This document shows, one piece after another, positions 63,568-64,000 of a DNA stretch of 64,000 nt. The notes beneath the pieces were generated by a model. That model made no database searches and had not been told where the DNA came from. It saw nothing but the letters and a program-made list of their open reading frames with translations. Made by a program: the position numbers and the translations under genes. Origin of the DNA: Bradyrhizobium sp. NDS-1 (GTDB taxonomy: Bacteria; Pseudomonadota; Alphaproteobacteria; Rhizobiales; Xanthobacteraceae); the NCBI RefSeq assembly GCF_032918005.1, contig NZ_CP136628.1, positions 7,177,501 through 7,241,500 of the forward strand, read 5' to 3'. Numbering within the stretch: position 1 is the stretch's first letter; each line of letters opens with the position of its first letter.

Positions 63568-63602
63568 TTGACATTTGAGCATCACGTAACATATAGAGTT
63601 AC
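63568..63602 (+). promoter_or_regulatory. Strong promoter with overlapping operator, leaderless start
   Basis: TTGACA (63568-63573) and TATAGA (63592-63597) at 18-base spacing are close to sigma-70 consensus. Transcription would begin at or next to the ATG at 63603, so the mRNA is probably leaderless. The inverted repeat GTAAC-N7-GTTAC (63586-63602) covers the -10 and the start point, a suitable place for repressor binding. Confidence 0.6.
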
Positions 63603-64000
63603 ATGAAACGAGATTCCCGGCTGTCCGGCGTGCTCCATGTGCTCTTGCACATGAAGCAACAACCCGGCCCGTTCACGTCCGAGACCCTTGCGAAAGCCAT
63701 GGACACCAACCCGGTGGTGATCCGCCGCATCATGGCCGGGCTGCGCGACCTCGGTTACGTCCGCTCCGAGAAGGGGCATGGCGGCGGCTGGACGCTTGCC
63801 TGCGACCTGTCGAAGGTGACGCTGCGCGATGTCTACAACGCGCTCGGCAGTCCCTCGCTGCTGGCCATGGGCAATCGCACGGAGGCGCCGGGCTGCCTCG
63901 TCGAGCAGGCCGTCAACGCCGCGCTCGACCAAGCCTTTCACGATGCCGAGGCTCTGCTGCTGTCGCGGCTCGGCGAGGTGACGCTGGCGATGCTGAGCGA
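63603..64000 (+). CDS. Rrf2 family transcriptional regulator, cut by the window end
   Basis: The first 132 codons of an Rrf2-type regulator are present: [82 protein letters not shown] in outline. This is a winged helix with the characteristic GGxxL wing. The three-Cys cluster motif of Rrf2 sensors is not seen; a single Cys (APGCLVEQA) is near residue 100, so a cluster is unlikely and a different signal is expected. No stop occurs before the end of the window. Confidence 0.88.
   Translation, partial: MKRDSRLSGVLHVLLHMKQQPGPFTSETLAKAMDTNPVVIRRIMAGLRDLGYVRSEKGHGGGWTLACDLSKVTLRDVYNALGSPSLLAMGNRTEAPGCLVEQAVNAALDQAFHDAEALLLSRLGEVTLAMLS

Overview
The window looks like chromosomal DNA from a Bradyrhizobium-like alphaproteobacterium. 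The clues are high-GC, tightly packed genes through most of it, several short dispersed repeats of the kind common in Bradyrhizobium genomes, an ICE (Irr)-like iron box, and a rhizobial-style phn (C-P lyase) cluster. This is inferred from gene content; no marker gene fixes the species.

Layout. (1) 1-10.8 kb is a visibly more A/T-rich accessory block, almost all on the minus strand. It reads as a defence island: a DUF262/DUF1524 (GmrSD-type) protein, a DUF4145 protein, a DUF7946-like protein, then a compact three-gene unit of MmeI-like DNA methyltransferase, DExH helicase and GIY-YIG nuclease, and finally a broken uracil-DNA-glycosylase-like relic. (2) 11-16.6 kb holds a RidA protein, a long dispersed repeat, a small redox cluster (exported intradiol-dioxygenase-like protein, ferric-reductase-like cytochrome, cyclic-nucleotide-binding protein), an orphan ABC solute-binding protein and a luciferase-like monooxygenase. 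(3) 16.7-22.2 kb is a catabolic operon with lower meta-cleavage-type enzymes, a Bug-type binding protein and a divergent IclR regulator whose operator is visible. (4) 22.3-26.3 kb has metY, an alpha/beta hydrolase, a basic DUF6496 protein and an SDR.

(5) 26.5-40.9 kb is a complete phosphonate-utilisation locus: phnGHIJKLMN, phnF, phnCDE1E2, and a divergent operon of a hexapeptide transferase, a second phnM and a DUF1045 2H-phosphoesterase. No phnP is present, so DUF1045 probably takes over the cyclic-phosphate step. Three Pho boxes with 11-bp periodicity and one perfect PhnF palindrome suggest double control by phosphate starvation and by substrate. The block phnF-phnG..N-PPOX is bracketed by two inverted copies of a 150-bp palindromic repeat.

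(6) 40.9-64 kb is mixed metabolism: an SBP56-type methanethiol oxidase with a membrane partner, two DHDPS-family aldolases, a chemoreceptor, a MarR/enoyl-CoA hydratase pair, a tannase-family esterase, serA, a triple rhodanese, a TonB siderophore receptor with a PepSY reductase under a probable Irr box, a FadR-type regulated FAD oxidase, an EamA transporter, YgiQ, and an Rrf2 regulator cut by the window end and apparently transcribed without a leader. No tRNA, rRNA, CRISPR array, integrase or intact insertion sequence was seen.
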